Assembly: GCF_008080435.1 (NCBI RefSeq)
Contig: NZ_VRKN01000014.1
Location: forward strand, 1-64,000
From: Enterobacter asburiae
Lineage (GTDB): Bacteria; Pseudomonadota; Gammaproteobacteria; Enterobacterales; Enterobacteriaceae
DNA length: 64,000 nt
Direction of reading: 5' to 3'
Positions 56,185 to 64,000 of the stretch are shown here, one piece after another; the first letter of the stretch is position 1, and every line of letters begins with the position of its first letter. The position numbers and the translations under genes are program-made. The notes under the pieces were generated by a model. It had not been told where the DNA came from. It saw nothing but the letters and a program-made list of their open reading frames with translations, and ran no database searches.

Positions 56185-57558
56185 TTAGTGATTCGAGAAC
56201 CAGTTCAGCTTGTCGCGCAGTTCAACCACACGGCCCACCACAATCAGCGCCGGGCTTTCAACCTGCTGCGCAAGTTCACCGAGCTGCGTCAGCACGCCAT
56301 TCACCACGCGTTGCTTGATGGACGTACCGTTTTCCACCAGCGCAACGGGCATATCAGCCTCCATGCCGTGCTCCAGCAGTTTCGCCTGAATCGTCGCGGC
56401 CTGGTTCAACCCCATATAGAACACCAGCGTCTGCTTTTCGGCGGCCAGGTTATGCCAGTCCAGCTCGCTGCCGGTTTTCAGGTGCCCCGTCACCAGACGC
56501 ACGCTCTGGGCGTAGTCGCGGTGGGTCAACGGAATGCCAGAGTAAGCTGAGCAGCCGGACGCCGCCGTAATGCCCGGCACCACGGAGAACGGAATGCCCG
56601 CGTCACACAGGGTTTCCAGCTCCTCGCCACCGCGACCAAAGATAAACGGATCGCCACCCTTCAGGCGCACCACGCGTTTGCCTTTTTGCGCCTCGCGCAG
56701 CAGGATCTGGTTAATCTCCTCCTGCGGCACGCAGTGATAGCCCGCCCGTTTGCCAACGAATACGCGGTCGGCATCGCGGCGCACCAGGTTCATGATGTCA
56801 TCGGAGACCAGGCGATCGTAAACCACGATATCGGCCTGTTGGATCTGCTGTAGACCTTTGAGCGTCAACAAGCCCGCATCGCCCGGGCCAGCGCCCACCA
56901 GCACCACTTCGCCGTGATGGTCCAGCGGTTCAGAGAATAACTGCGCCGTTGTCTCTTCAACCGCTTTGCTGTCCTGATTGGCCAGCGACTGCGCCAGCCT
57001 GTCGTTCACAAAGAATTTTTCCCAGAAGCGACGGCGCTCGCCAACGGTCGAGAAGGTTTGCTTCACGCGGGAGCGGAGCTGCCCGGCGTAATGGGCAATC
57101 TGACCAAGATGCTGAGGCAGCACGGCCTCCAGTTTTTCCCGCAGCAGGCGGGCGAGAACCGGCGAGCGTCCGCCGGACGACACCGCGATCATCAGCGGCG
57201 AGCGGTCGATAATCGACGGCATGATAAAGCTGGCCTCTTTCGGCGCATCCACCACGTTGCAGAAGATACGGCGTACCTCGCAGGCATCGCTAACGCGCTG
57301 GTTCACTTCATCGTCATCCGTAGCGGCAATCGTCAGCCAGCAGCTATCGAGCAGGGATTCATCAAACTTCCCCTGCACCAGCGTGAGCATCCCTTCCTGG
57401 GCCCAGACCTCAAACTGTGGGGCAAAGGCGAGGGCGTTGACGGTCAGTCGCGCGCCAGCCTCTAACAGCAGGCGCGCTTTGCGTTCAGCCACGTCGCCGC
57501 CGCCCACGAGCAGGCAGTCGCGGTTGCGTAATTGACAAAAAATCGGCAGGTGATCCAC
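56185..57558 (-). CDS. cysG: Siroheme synthase (multifunctional)
   Basis: A 457-residue fusion enzyme. The N-terminal half (about 1-210) is precorrin-2 dehydrogenase/ferrochelatase, with an NAD site ([11 protein letters not shown]) and the [16 protein letters not shown] segment whose serine is phosphorylated in related enzymes. The C-terminal half is uroporphyrinogen-III methyltransferase ([29 protein letters not shown]). It makes the siroheme used by NirB and by sulfite reductase. A GTG at 57558 with GAGG seven bases ahead gives the E. coli length. It follows nirD after 109 bases with no nirC between. Confidence 0.96.
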   Translation of the reverse strand: MDHLPIFCQLRNRDCLLVGGGDVAERKARLLLEAGARLTVNALAFAPQFEVWAQEGMLTLVQGKFDESLLDSCWLTIAATDDDEVNQRVSDACEVRRIFCNVVDAPKEASFIMPSIIDRSPLMIAVSSGGRSPVLARLLREKLEAVLPQHLGQIAHYAGQLRSRVKQTFSTVGERRRFWEKFFVNDRLAQSLANQDSKAVEETTAQLFSEPLDHHGEVVLVGAGPGDAGLLTLKGLQQIQQADIVVYDRLVSDDIMNLVRRDADRVFVGKRAGYHCVPQEEINQILLREAQKGKRVVRLKGGDPFIFGRGGEELETLCDAGIPFSVVPGITAASGCSAYSGIPLTHRDYAQSVRLVTGHLKTGSELDWHNLAAEKQTLVFYMGLNQAATIQAKLLEHGMEADMPVALVENGTSIKQRVVNGVLTQLGELAQQVESPALIVVGRVVELRDKLNWFSNH

Positions 57559-57603
57559 GACGTTACCTCGCAGCATGCATGGAGGGGGTAAGAATTGACG
57601 TCA

Positions 57604-57652
57604 GGATAACAGCAGGAATCGTACAGAACATACGACTTTCCTGCCGCTATCC
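57604..57652 (-). promoter_or_regulatory. Long imperfect hairpin between nirD and cysG
   Basis: Three paired blocks nest around a seven-base loop: TCGTA/TACGA, CAGGAA/TTCCTG and GGATA/TATCC, separated by small internal bulges. It fills about half of the 109-base gap. No T run follows on the minus strand, so it does not look like a terminator. An mRNA processing or stabilising element for nirBD is possible but inferred. Confidence 0.55.
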
Positions 57653-57667
57653 CTAAAAGGGCGGAGG

Positions 57668-57994
57668 TTAGCCTTTCAGTTGCACCTTGCCGTCCTTCAC
57701 GCGAGCGTCGTAGTGCTTCACTGAATGACTCTCATCTTCCATGCAGTAGCCATCGCTTAAGCGGAAACGCTGCTTTTTCAGCGGGCTGGCGACCCACAGT
57801 TCGCCCTGATGCTCGGCAATCAAGCCGCGGGAGAGTACGCTGGCCTCGAAGAACGGGTCGATATTGCTGATGGCAAAAACCTGTTCATCGTGGCGAGGGC
57901 GGAAAATCGCGACCTGCTCGTTGCCCAGCAGCGCGCATACGCCGGTGGCCGGGATGATGTCGTTAATATCGCAAATGTTTATCCACTGGCTCAT
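57668..57994 (-). CDS. nirD: Nitrite reductase (NADH) small subunit
   Basis: A 108-residue subunit with a Rieske-like beta fold that lacks the usual cysteine and histidine iron ligands. It is required with NirB for cytosolic NADH-dependent reduction of nitrite to ammonia. It has the E. coli length. Its ATG overlaps the nirB stop by four bases. In K-12 nirC follows; here it does not. Confidence 0.96.
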   Translation of the reverse strand: MSQWINICDINDIIPATGVCALLGNEQVAIFRPRHDEQVFAISNIDPFFEASVLSRGLIAEHQGELWVASPLKKQRFRLSDGYCMEDESHSVKHYDARVKDGKVQLKG

Positions 57995-60534
57995 GCGTTT
58001 TCCTCCACCAGCGTGACCGGAATACGTTCATACGGTGTCGCCGGACGATGCTGTTCACGCTCCGGCACAACCTGTACGTTCGGGTCGCGCTGGGTGCTGT
58101 TGATAAAGTGTTTGAAGCGCGTCTGCGCCGCCGGGGTGTTGACGGTTTCCGTCCACTCGCAGATCACCGCCTCGCGCAGGCGCGCCATCTCAGCTTCCAG
58201 ATGTTCGTTCAGGCCAAGCTTGTCGTCGATGATGACCGATTTCAGGTAGTCGATGCCACCTTCCAGGTTATCGAGCCAGGAAGCGGTACGGGTCAGCTTA
58301 TCGGCGGTACGAATGTAGAACATCATGAAGCGGTCGAGATACTGAATCAGCGTGTCGCGATCGAGATCCGCCGCCAGCAGGTCCGCATGGCGTGGTTTCA
58401 TCCCGCCGTTGCCGCAGACGTACAGGTTCCAGCCTTTCTCGGTGGCGATGATACCCACGTCTTTACCCTGCGCTTCCGCACATTCGCGGGTACAGCCGGA
58501 GACGCCAAACTTCATTTTGTGCGGGGTGCGGATGCCTTTGTAACGGTTCTCCAGCTCCACGCCGAAGCCCACGCTGTCGCCCACGCCGTAGCGGCACCAG
58601 GTGCTGCCCACGCAGGTTTTTGCCATGCGCAGCGCTTTGGCATACGCGTGGCCGGTTTCGAAACCCGCTTCAATCAGCTGACGCCAGATTTCCGGCAGGT
58701 CGTCTTTCTGCGCGCCAAACAGGCCGATACGCTGGGAGCCGGTGATTTTGGTGTAGAGATTAAATTCACGGGCGATACGGCCCACGGCCACCAGCCCTTC
58801 CGGCGTAATTTCGCCACCGGCGGAACGTGGAATAACGGAGTAGGTGCCGTCTTTCTGGATGTTGGCCAGGAAGTTGTCGTTGGTGTCCTGCAGAGGCGTA
58901 TGCTCGGGCTTGAGCACGTACTCATTCCAGCAGGAGGCCAGCAGGGAGCCAACGGTCGGTTTACACACTTCACAGCCGTAACCCTGGCCGTGCTTCGCCA
59001 GCAGTTCGTCGAAGGACTTAATGCCTTCCACGCGGATCAGGTGGTACAGCTCCTGGCGAGAATACGCGAAGTGCTCGCACAGGTTGTTGTTCACTTCGAT
59101 GCCCTGTTTCGCCAGCTCGGCGTTCAGCACTTGAGTGACCAGCGGAATACAGCCGCCGCAGCCGGTACCGGCTTTGGTTTCCGCTTTCAGCGCCGCCACG
59201 GTGTGGCAGCCTTTGTTGATGGCGGAGATCAGCATGCCTTTGGTGACGTCGAAGCAGGAGCAAATCTGCGCGCTGTCCGGCAGTTTATCCACGCCGATAG
59301 ACGGCTTGCCGCTGGAGGCATGCGCCGGGAGGATCAGCGCGTCCGGGTTTTCCGGCAGTTCGATAGCGTTCAGCACCAGCTGGAGCAGGTTGCCGAAGTC
59401 GCTGGTGTCGCCCACCAGCACCGCGCCGAGCAGGGTTTTATTGTCCGGGCTGACGATGAGGCGCTTATAGACTTCTTTGCTTTCGTCGAGATAGACATAG
59501 CTGCGGGAATTCGGCGTGCGGCCGTGCGCATCGCCAATACCGCCCACGTCCACGCCCAGCAGCTTCAGCTTGGCGCTCATGTCGGCGCCAGTAAACGCGT
59601 TTTCGCTGCCGAGGATATGGTCCACGGCGACCTGCGCCATTTTGTAGCCCGGCGCCACCAGGCCGTATACGCGGTTGTTCCAGCTGGCGCATTCGCCAAT
59701 CGCGTAGATATCCGGATCGGAGGTCTGGCAGGCGTCGTTGATCATGATCCCGCCGCGCTGCGCCACGGCCAGACCGCACTGGGTGGCCATTTTGTCGCGC
59801 GGGCGAATACCGGTGGAGAAGACGATGAAGTCCACTTCCAGCTCGCTGCCGTCGGCAAAGCGCATGGTTTTGCGTGCTTCAGTACCTTCCTGGACGATCT
59901 CTTTGGTGTTCTTGCTGGTGTGAACCTTCACGCCCATGCTTTCGATTTTACGCTTAAGCTGGTCACCGCCCATGTGGTCCAGCTGTTCGGCCATCAGCAT
60001 CGGGGCAAATTCGATGACGTGGGTTTCAACGCCGAGGTTTTTCAGCGCGCCTGCCGCTTCCAGACCCAGCAGACCGCCGCCGACGACCGCGCCGCGTTTG
60101 CTGCGTCGTGCGCAGTTTTCGATGGCTTTAAGGTCTTCAATGGTACGGTAGACGAAGCAATCCTGAGTTTCTGAGCCTTTGATAGGCGGGATCCACGGAT
60201 AGGAGCCCGTCGCCATGATCAGCTTGTCGTAAAAAACCGTACGCCCGGCGCTGGAGTGGATCACTTTTTCCTGACGGTTGATGGTGATAGCGCGTTCGCC
60301 CACCAGCACGTTTACGCCATGCTTCTCGTAGAAACCTTCACGCACCAGAGAGAGCTCTTCGGCGGTATGGTGGGAGAAGTAGGAAGACAAGTGCACACGG
60401 TCGTACGCCTTGCGGGGTTCTTCACAGAACACGGTAATATTGAACTGCTCAGCATCGGCCTTATCGAGTAGATCCTCGATAAAGCGGTGGCCGACCATGC
60501 CGTTACCGATGATAGCGAGTCTGATTTTGCTCAT
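57991..60534 (-). CDS. nirB: Nitrite reductase (NADH) large subunit
   Basis: An 847-residue cytosolic enzyme. The N-terminal FAD/NADH oxidoreductase region (IGNGMVGHRFIEDL) is followed by a BFD-like [2Fe-2S] domain (CSCFDVTKG, later CGGC), then nitrite/sulfite reductase repeats with CVGSTWCRYG and CTRECAEAQGKDVG. The latter supplies [4Fe-4S] and siroheme cysteines. It detoxifies nitrite made by nitrate respiration. The length equals E. coli NirB. The promoter carries FNR and NarL/NarP sites. Confidence 0.97.
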   Translation of the reverse strand: MSKIRLAIIGNGMVGHRFIEDLLDKADAEQFNITVFCEEPRKAYDRVHLSSYFSHHTAEELSLVREGFYEKHGVNVLVGERAITINRQEKVIHSSAGRTVFYDKLIMATGSYPWIPPIKGSETQDCFVYRTIEDLKAIENCARRSKRGAVVGGGLLGLEAAGALKNLGVETHVIEFAPMLMAEQLDHMGGDQLKRKIESMGVKVHTSKNTKEIVQEGTEARKTMRFADGSELEVDFIVFSTGIRPRDKMATQCGLAVAQRGGIMINDACQTSDPDIYAIGECASWNNRVYGLVAPGYKMAQVAVDHILGSENAFTGADMSAKLKLLGVDVGGIGDAHGRTPNSRSYVYLDESKEVYKRLIVSPDNKTLLGAVLVGDTSDFGNLLQLVLNAIELPENPDALILPAHASSGKPSIGVDKLPDSAQICSCFDVTKGMLISAINKGCHTVAALKAETKAGTGCGGCIPLVTQVLNAELAKQGIEVNNNLCEHFAYSRQELYHLIRVEGIKSFDELLAKHGQGYGCEVCKPTVGSLLASCWNEYVLKPEHTPLQDTNDNFLANIQKDGTYSVIPRSAGGEITPEGLVAVGRIAREFNLYTKITGSQRIGLFGAQKDDLPEIWRQLIEAGFETGHAYAKALRMAKTCVGSTWCRYGVGDSVGFGVELENRYKGIRTPHKMKFGVSGCTRECAEAQGKDVGIIATEKGWNLYVCGNGGMKPRHADLLAADLDRDTLIQYLDRFMMFYIRTADKLTRTASWLDNLEGGIDYLKSVIIDDKLGLNEHLEAEMARLREAVICEWTETVNTPAAQTRFKHFINSTQRDPNVQVVPEREQHRPATPYERIPVTLVEENA

Positions 60535-60565
60535 TATTGCCTCGATTTCTTTTCTATTATTGCCT

Positions 60566-60571
60566 ACCTTA
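60566..60571 (-). promoter_or_regulatory. nirB -10 element
   Basis: Read on the minus strand, TAAGGT lies 31 bases downstream of the centre of the FNR site, as at the E. coli nir promoter. A transcription start near 60558 would put FNR at -41.5. No good -35 is expected at such a class II promoter. Confidence 0.65.
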
Positions 60572-60592
60572 ACGATTCAGCAGGGGCGCTTA

Positions 60593-60606
60593 TTGATGCA
60601 AATCAA
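60593..60606 (-). promoter_or_regulatory. FNR site of the nirB promoter
   Basis: TTGATGCAAATCAA matches the FNR consensus TTGATNNNNATCAA at every defined base. It lies 59-72 bases before the nirB start. Its centre is 28 bases from that of the adjoining NarL/NarP site. Confidence 0.9.
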
Positions 60607-60619
60607 ATACGTCTTCGCC

Positions 60620-60635
60620 TACTCCTTAGGTGGTA
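60620..60635 (-). promoter_or_regulatory. NarL/NarP 7-2-7 site of the nirB promoter
   Basis: On the minus strand TACCACC-TA-AGGAGTA is a 7-2-7 pair of NarL/NarP heptamers. Its centre, 28 bases upstream of the FNR centre, corresponds to -69.5 as in E. coli nirB. It would relay nitrate and nitrite signals. Confidence 0.8.
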
Positions 60636-60773
60636 TGCGACTGATTTGTCAGGATTTTTATAAGTGGCGGAAATCGCAGGCTTTTCGTTCTCGTTGAATT
60701 TGTGTACAAATCAGGGGTGGTTTTGCAAAAATTGATACGCCTGAATATCAGCGGCGTTTTTTAGGGGAAGGGT

Positions 60774-62090
60774 ATGTCTACAACACCGTTATGGCTTGTT
60801 CAGAATGTTCGTTTACCGGGTCGGGAAGGGTTGTGGCAACTTGCCATTGAGAACGGGCGATTTGGTGACATCACCCCGATGGACGATACCCACGCCGAAA
60901 GTTATGAAGTCTTGAACGCGCGCGGTGGGCTCGCTATCCCGCCGTTCATTGAGCCGCATATCCATCTTGATACAACCCAGACGGCGGGTGAGCCGAACTG
61001 GAACCAGTCCGGCACGCTGTTCGAAGGCATTGAGCGCTGGGCGGAGCGCAAGGCGTTGCTCAGTCATGAGGATGTTAAGGCGCGCGCCTGGAAAACGCTG
61101 AAGTGGCAAATTGCCAACGGCATCCAGTTTGTCCGTACCCATGTGGATGTCTCCGACCCGACACTGACCGCCCTTAAGGCGATGCTGGAGGTGAAGCAGG
61201 AGGTTGCCCCGTGGGTGACGCTGCAAATCGTCGCGTTCCCGCAGGAAGGTATTCTCTCTTACCCGAACGGCGCGGCGCTGCTGGAAGAGGCGTTAAAACT
61301 GGGGGCCGACGTGGTAGGGGCGATCCCACACTTCGAGTTCACCCGCGAGTATGGCGTGCAGTCGCTGCATATCGCTTTTGATTTGGCGAAGAAGTATGAC
61401 CGTCCGCTGGATATCCACTGCGATGAAATCGACGACGAACAGTCGCGGTTTGTCGAGACGGTGGCAACCCTGGCGTATGAGGCCGGCATCGGTCCACGCG
61501 TGACGGCCAGCCATACCACCGCCATGCACTCCTACAACGGCGCTTACACCTCGCGGCTCTTCCGTCTGCTAAAAATGTCCGGGATTAACTTCGTTGCTAA
61601 CCCGCTGGTCAATATTCACCTGCAGGGGCGCTTTGATGACTATCCGAAGCGCCGCGGCATCACCCGGGTGAAAGAGCTGCAGGATGCGGGCATTAACGTC
61701 TGCTTCGGTCATGACGACGTCTTCGACCCGTGGTATCCGCTTGGCACTGGCAACATGCTGCAGGTGCTACATATGGGGCTACACGTCTGTCAGATGATGG
61801 GCTACCCGCAAATCGACAGCGGCCTGAATCTGGTAACCCATAACAGCGCCCGTACCTTTGGCCTGAGCGATTACGGTATTGCAACGGGAAACCCGGCGAA
61901 CCTGATTATTCTGCCTGCGGAGAGCGGGTTTGAAGCGGTGCGCTGTCAGGTGCCGGTGCGCTGGTCAATACGTCAGGGACGCGTGATCGCCACGACGCAG
62001 CTGGCACAGACGTGGATCCAGATGGATATCGGGGGTGAAGAGGTAAGCTTTGCCAGAAACAGCCCCTCTGCCGAGCGCAAAGGGGCGTAA
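60774..62090 (+). CDS. codA: Cytosine deaminase
   Basis: A 438-residue metal-dependent amidohydrolase that turns cytosine into uracil and ammonia. Metal and catalytic motifs are HIHLDTTQT (about residues 62-70), HCDEIDDEQ (about 215-223), [12 protein letters not shown] and [13 protein letters not shown] (about 313-325). The middle is nearly identical to my memory of E. coli CodA; the tail is longer. AGGGGAAGGGT precedes the ATG. K-12 keeps codA with the permease gene codB elsewhere. Here it sits alone between nirB and tsgA, with its upstream DNA shared with nirB. Its stop is three bases from the tsgA stop. Confidence 0.94.
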   Translation: MSTTPLWLVQNVRLPGREGLWQLAIENGRFGDITPMDDTHAESYEVLNARGGLAIPPFIEPHIHLDTTQTAGEPNWNQSGTLFEGIERWAERKALLSHEDVKARAWKTLKWQIANGIQFVRTHVDVSDPTLTALKAMLEVKQEVAPWVTLQIVAFPQEGILSYPNGAALLEEALKLGADVVGAIPHFEFTREYGVQSLHIAFDLAKKYDRPLDIHCDEIDDEQSRFVETVATLAYEAGIGPRVTASHTTAMHSYNGAYTSRLFRLLKMSGINFVANPLVNIHLQGRFDDYPKRRGITRVKELQDAGINVCFGHDDVFDPWYPLGTGNMLQVLHMGLHVCQMMGYPQIDSGLNLVTHNSARTFGLSDYGIATGNPANLIILPAESGFEAVRCQVPVRWSIRQGRVIATTQLAQTWIQMDIGGEEVSFARNSPSAERKGA

Positions 62091-62093
62091 GGA

Positions 62094-63278
62094 TCAGTGA
62101 GACGCCGCTGCCATGTTGTGCTGGCGGTGGCGGGTCACGAAGCCCAGAATGAAGCACATGATAAACACCACGGCGTACAGGCCGTTAGCGGTGTGCAGCG
62201 CCGCCAGCGGGCCGCTGTGGGCCACGATCGGGCCAGTGACCACGAAGGTCAGCATGGTGCCGATGGTGCCGCAGGTCAGGACGAAGTTAACCAGCTTCGG
62301 CGAGGCCACTTTGGTCTGCAGGGAGCCCAGGGTGATGATCGAGGTATAAATGGCGCTGGAGAAGAAGCCCAGGGTCAGAATGAACCACGGCATATGTTCC
62401 GGTGAACCGTTGATGAACAGGTACATCAGCACGGTCGCCATGCCCGCCAGCACGGTCAGAATGCGCTGCAGGTCGAAGAAGCGCAGGATGAAGCTAAACG
62501 CCCACATGCCGAACATGTAAGACATCCAGAAATCGCTCACCAGTTGACCCGCATCGTTCAGGCTCATGCCCAGACCTTTTGCGTATTCCGGAACCCAGGA
62601 GATAAAGCCCAGCTGCCCCAGGATGTAGCACAGGGCGGCGATGGAGAGGAACAGCACGCCGATGCCCCATTTTTCTTTCGCAACGGGCTCTGCGGTGGTT
62701 TGCGCTTTCTTACCCAGCACCGGGAACTCACAGCCGAAGGTCAGAATAAAGATCGCCACGTAAACCAGACCGATGCAGGCATAAACCCAGTACCACTCGA
62801 TGCTGCGCGCCAGCAGAACGGCCGCGACCATCGGGAAAATCATTCCGGCCATGCTGAAGAAGGAGTCGGTAAACAGCAGACGCGCGCCGCGCTGGCGGCC
62901 TTCATACATATGGGTAATCAGGAACGTACCGATCGACATGGTGATCCCGCTGACCAGACCGAGCACGAACATCGCGGCGGAGAATAGCGCGATGCTGTGG
63001 CTCAGCATCAGGCCCGCCACGGCGGCGACCATCAACACAAAGCCAAAACGCAGCTGGGTTTTCAGTGGGACGATTTCCATCAGCCAGGCATTCAGGAAGA
63101 TAGAGATCAGGATCCCTGCGTTGAGGAAGGTGAAGGTATTACTCATGCTGGAAACGGGCAGCTGGAAGTAGTCTGCGATGTTCCCCATCACCATCCCGGT
63201 GACGATCACCAACGCGCCGGTCAGAGCGTAGGAGAAGAAGCTGATCCATGTGAGCTTGATGCGATTGCTGTTAGTCAT
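62094..63278 (-). CDS. tsgA: MFS transporter TsgA
   Basis: A 394-residue major facilitator protein with about twelve hydrophobic segments, one residue longer than E. coli Tsg[28 protein letters not shown] at the N-terminus and the mid-protein loop near residue 195 match the family. Salmonella tsgA was named for selenite-induced expression; the substrate is unknown. It converges on codA with only three bases between stops and no hairpin there. A GC-rich hairpin lies 24 bases upstream of its start. Confidence 0.94.
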   Translation of the reverse strand: MTNSNRIKLTWISFFSYALTGALVIVTGMVMGNIADYFQLPVSSMSNTFTFLNAGILISIFLNAWLMEIVPLKTQLRFGFVLMVAAVAGLMLSHSIALFSAAMFVLGLVSGITMSIGTFLITHMYEGRQRGARLLFTDSFFSMAGMIFPMVAAVLLARSIEWYWVYACIGLVYVAIFILTFGCEFPVLGKKAQTTAEPVAKEKWGIGVLFLSIAALCYILGQLGFISWVPEYAKGLGMSLNDAGQLVSDFWMSYMFGMWAFSFILRFFDLQRILTVLAGMATVLMYLFINGSPEHMPWFILTLGFFSSAIYTSIITLGSLQTKVASPKLVNFVLTCGTIGTMLTFVVTGPIVAHSGPLAALHTANGLYAVVFIMCFILGFVTRHRQHNMAAASH

Positions 63279-63302
63279 GTCTGGCCTGTTCAGAAAAAGA
63301 AA

Positions 63303-63319
63303 AGCGCCCAGGGGGCGCT
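63303..63319 (-). promoter_or_regulatory. Perfect GC-rich hairpin upstream of tsgA
   Basis: AGCGCCC and GGGCGCT form a 7-bp stem with a three-base loop, 24 bases before the tsgA ATG on the minus strand. No T run follows in the tsgA direction. It may be a leader structure. Confidence 0.45.
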
Positions 63320-63393
63320 GAGAGCGGGCAGATTTTAGACATTAAAGTGATCCATTCATATCTTTTAAGGGAAATTAGAAGTTCATTGCATGT

Positions 63394-63419
63394 TTTTGTG
63401 TGATCGTGATCACACAAAA
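63394..63419 (+). promoter_or_regulatory. Symmetric CRP site upstream of ppiA
   Basis: TTTTGTGTGATC and GATCACACAAAA are perfect inverted copies around GT, with TGTGA-N6-TCACA at the centre. It lies about 140 bases before ppiA. E. coli ppiA is under CRP and CytR control. It could also serve tsgA, which starts 116 bases away on the other side. Confidence 0.85.
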
Positions 63420-63556
63420 TGGCGCGAAAGCCAACCGTTTGCGCGGTTACAACTGTTTCAATTTCGTAAAATTAGGTAAAAGGCTGGTCTCCGTTCATAC
63501 TGCTCTTTAGAATCAAGCCATTCGCTTTTTATACTGCGCTTTGTTAAGGAATTCTC

Positions 63557-64000
63557 ATGCTCAAATCAACACTGGCGGCTGTCGCAGCTGTGTTTGCTCT
63601 TTCTGCCGTTTCCCCTGCTGCGCTGGCAGCTAAAGGGGACCCTCACGTTCTGCTGACCACCTCCGCCGGGAACATTGAGCTGGAACTGAATAGCCAGAAA
63701 GCTCCGGTTTCTGTGAAAAACTTCCTCGACTACGTGAACAGTGGCTTCTATAACAACACCACTTTCCACCGCGTGATCCCAGGCTTTATGGTGCAGGGTG
63801 GCGGCTTCAACGAGCAGATGCAGCAGAAGCAGCCGAACCCGCCTATTAAAAACGAAGCGGACAACGGCCTGCTGAACAAGCGCGGCACTATCTCCATGGC
63901 GCGTACCGCGGACAAAGATAGCGCGACCAGCCAGTTCTTCCTCAACGTGGCGGATAACGCCTTCCTCGACCACGGTCAGCGTGACTTTGGCTATGCGGTC
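63557..64000 (+). CDS. ppiA: Periplasmic peptidyl-prolyl cis-trans isomerase A (partial)
   Basis: The first 148 residues of a cyclophilin that speeds proline isomerisation during periplasmic folding; the rest lies past the window edge (E. coli PpiA has 190). A signal peptide of 24 residues ends in ALA, and the mature protein begins AKGDPHV. Cyclophilin signatures include [13 protein letters not shown] (catalytic Arg), [10 protein letters not shown] and the incoming [18 protein letters not shown] lies nine bases before the ATG. It is divergent from tsgA. Confidence 0.96.
   Translation, partial: MLKSTLAAVAAVFALSAVSPAALAAKGDPHVLLTTSAGNIELELNSQKAPVSVKNFLDYVNSGFYNNTTFHRVIPGFMVQGGGFNEQMQQKQPNPPIKNEADNGLLNKRGTISMARTADKDSATSQFFLNVADNAFLDHGQRDFGYAV

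Noticed and set aside
58048-60174. A 708-codon open frame on the plus strand opposite nirB
   Set aside because: It mirrors the codon structure of nirB, a long high-GC gene. It has no recognisable domain and no ribosome binding site, and nirB is certain.
60410-60697. A 95-codon plus-strand frame across the nirB start and promoter
   Set aside because: It runs over the nirB start codon and the FNR and NarL sites. The product is composition-driven and has no family resemblance.

Overview
The window is a stretch of enterobacterial core chromosome. Nearly every protein matches an Escherichia coli K-12 counterpart in length and motif, and gene order follows the K-12 asd-to-ppiA region. The differences are a cytosine deaminase gene between nirB and tsgA, no nirC, no rtc genes, a short DUF1471 gene between bioH and feoC, and no frl/yhfS-Z block. 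Together with the GC-rich third codon positions and the repeats, these suggest the Enterobacter cloacae complex or a near relative (Lelliottia, Leclercia and similar genera). The genus is an inference. I see no tRNA, rRNA, insertion sequence, prophage, integrase, CRISPR array or toxin-antitoxin pair. Apart from ppiA, which runs off the right edge, all genes look intact.

Layout. 1-2.0 kb: yhgN (-) and asd (+). 2.2-11.6 kb: the glycogen operon glgB-glgX-glgC-glgA-glgP. 11.7-15.4 kb: glpD (-) divergent from glpE-glpG-glpR. 15.4-23.2 kb: malT (-) divergent from malP-malQ. 23.3-27.5 kb: gntT, nfuA and gntX (-), then bioH and a DUF1471 gene (+). 27.5-30.3 kb: feoABC (-). 30.6-37.6 kb: yhgF and greB (-), ompR-envZ (+), pckA (-). 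37.9-42.1 kb: igaA-yrfG-hslR-hslO (-). 42.4-49.0 kb: nudE (+), mrcA (-), hofMNOPQ (+). 49.3-55.7 kb: aroK-aroB-damX-dam-rpe-gph-trpS (+). 55.9-60.5 kb: nirB-nirD-cysG-yhfL (-). 60.8-64 kb: codA (+), tsgA (-), ppiA (+, cut by the edge).

How the genes work together. The left third is carbon storage and glucan or glycerol use. GlgC, GlgA and GlgB build glycogen, GlgP and GlgX break it down, MalP and MalQ process maltodextrin under MalT, and GlpD is controlled by GlpR. The middle holds iron uptake, Fe-S maturation (NfuA), envelope stress and osmotic control (IgaA, OmpR/EnvZ), gluconeogenesis and heat-shock factors. The right third joins cell-wall synthesis, pilus-like DNA-uptake proteins, the shikimate pathway, Dam methylation and anaerobic nitrite reduction, where CysG supplies siroheme to NirB. 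Several regulatory sites can be read directly: FNR and NarL/NarP sites at nirB with the K-12 spacing, a symmetric CRP site at ppiA, two GntR boxes at gntT, a GlpR operator at glpD, a Fur box at feoA, and a CsrA-type leader at glgC.

Two families of intergenic palindromes recur: REP/BIME elements, and a second family built on a CCCTCACC...CTCTCCC / GGGAGAGGG hairpin. I did not find a previously undescribed multi-gene system. The items most worth a second look are the codA gene sharing a control region with nirB, the long imperfect hairpin where nirC would be expected, the inverted repeat around the ompR promoter region, and the second repeat family.
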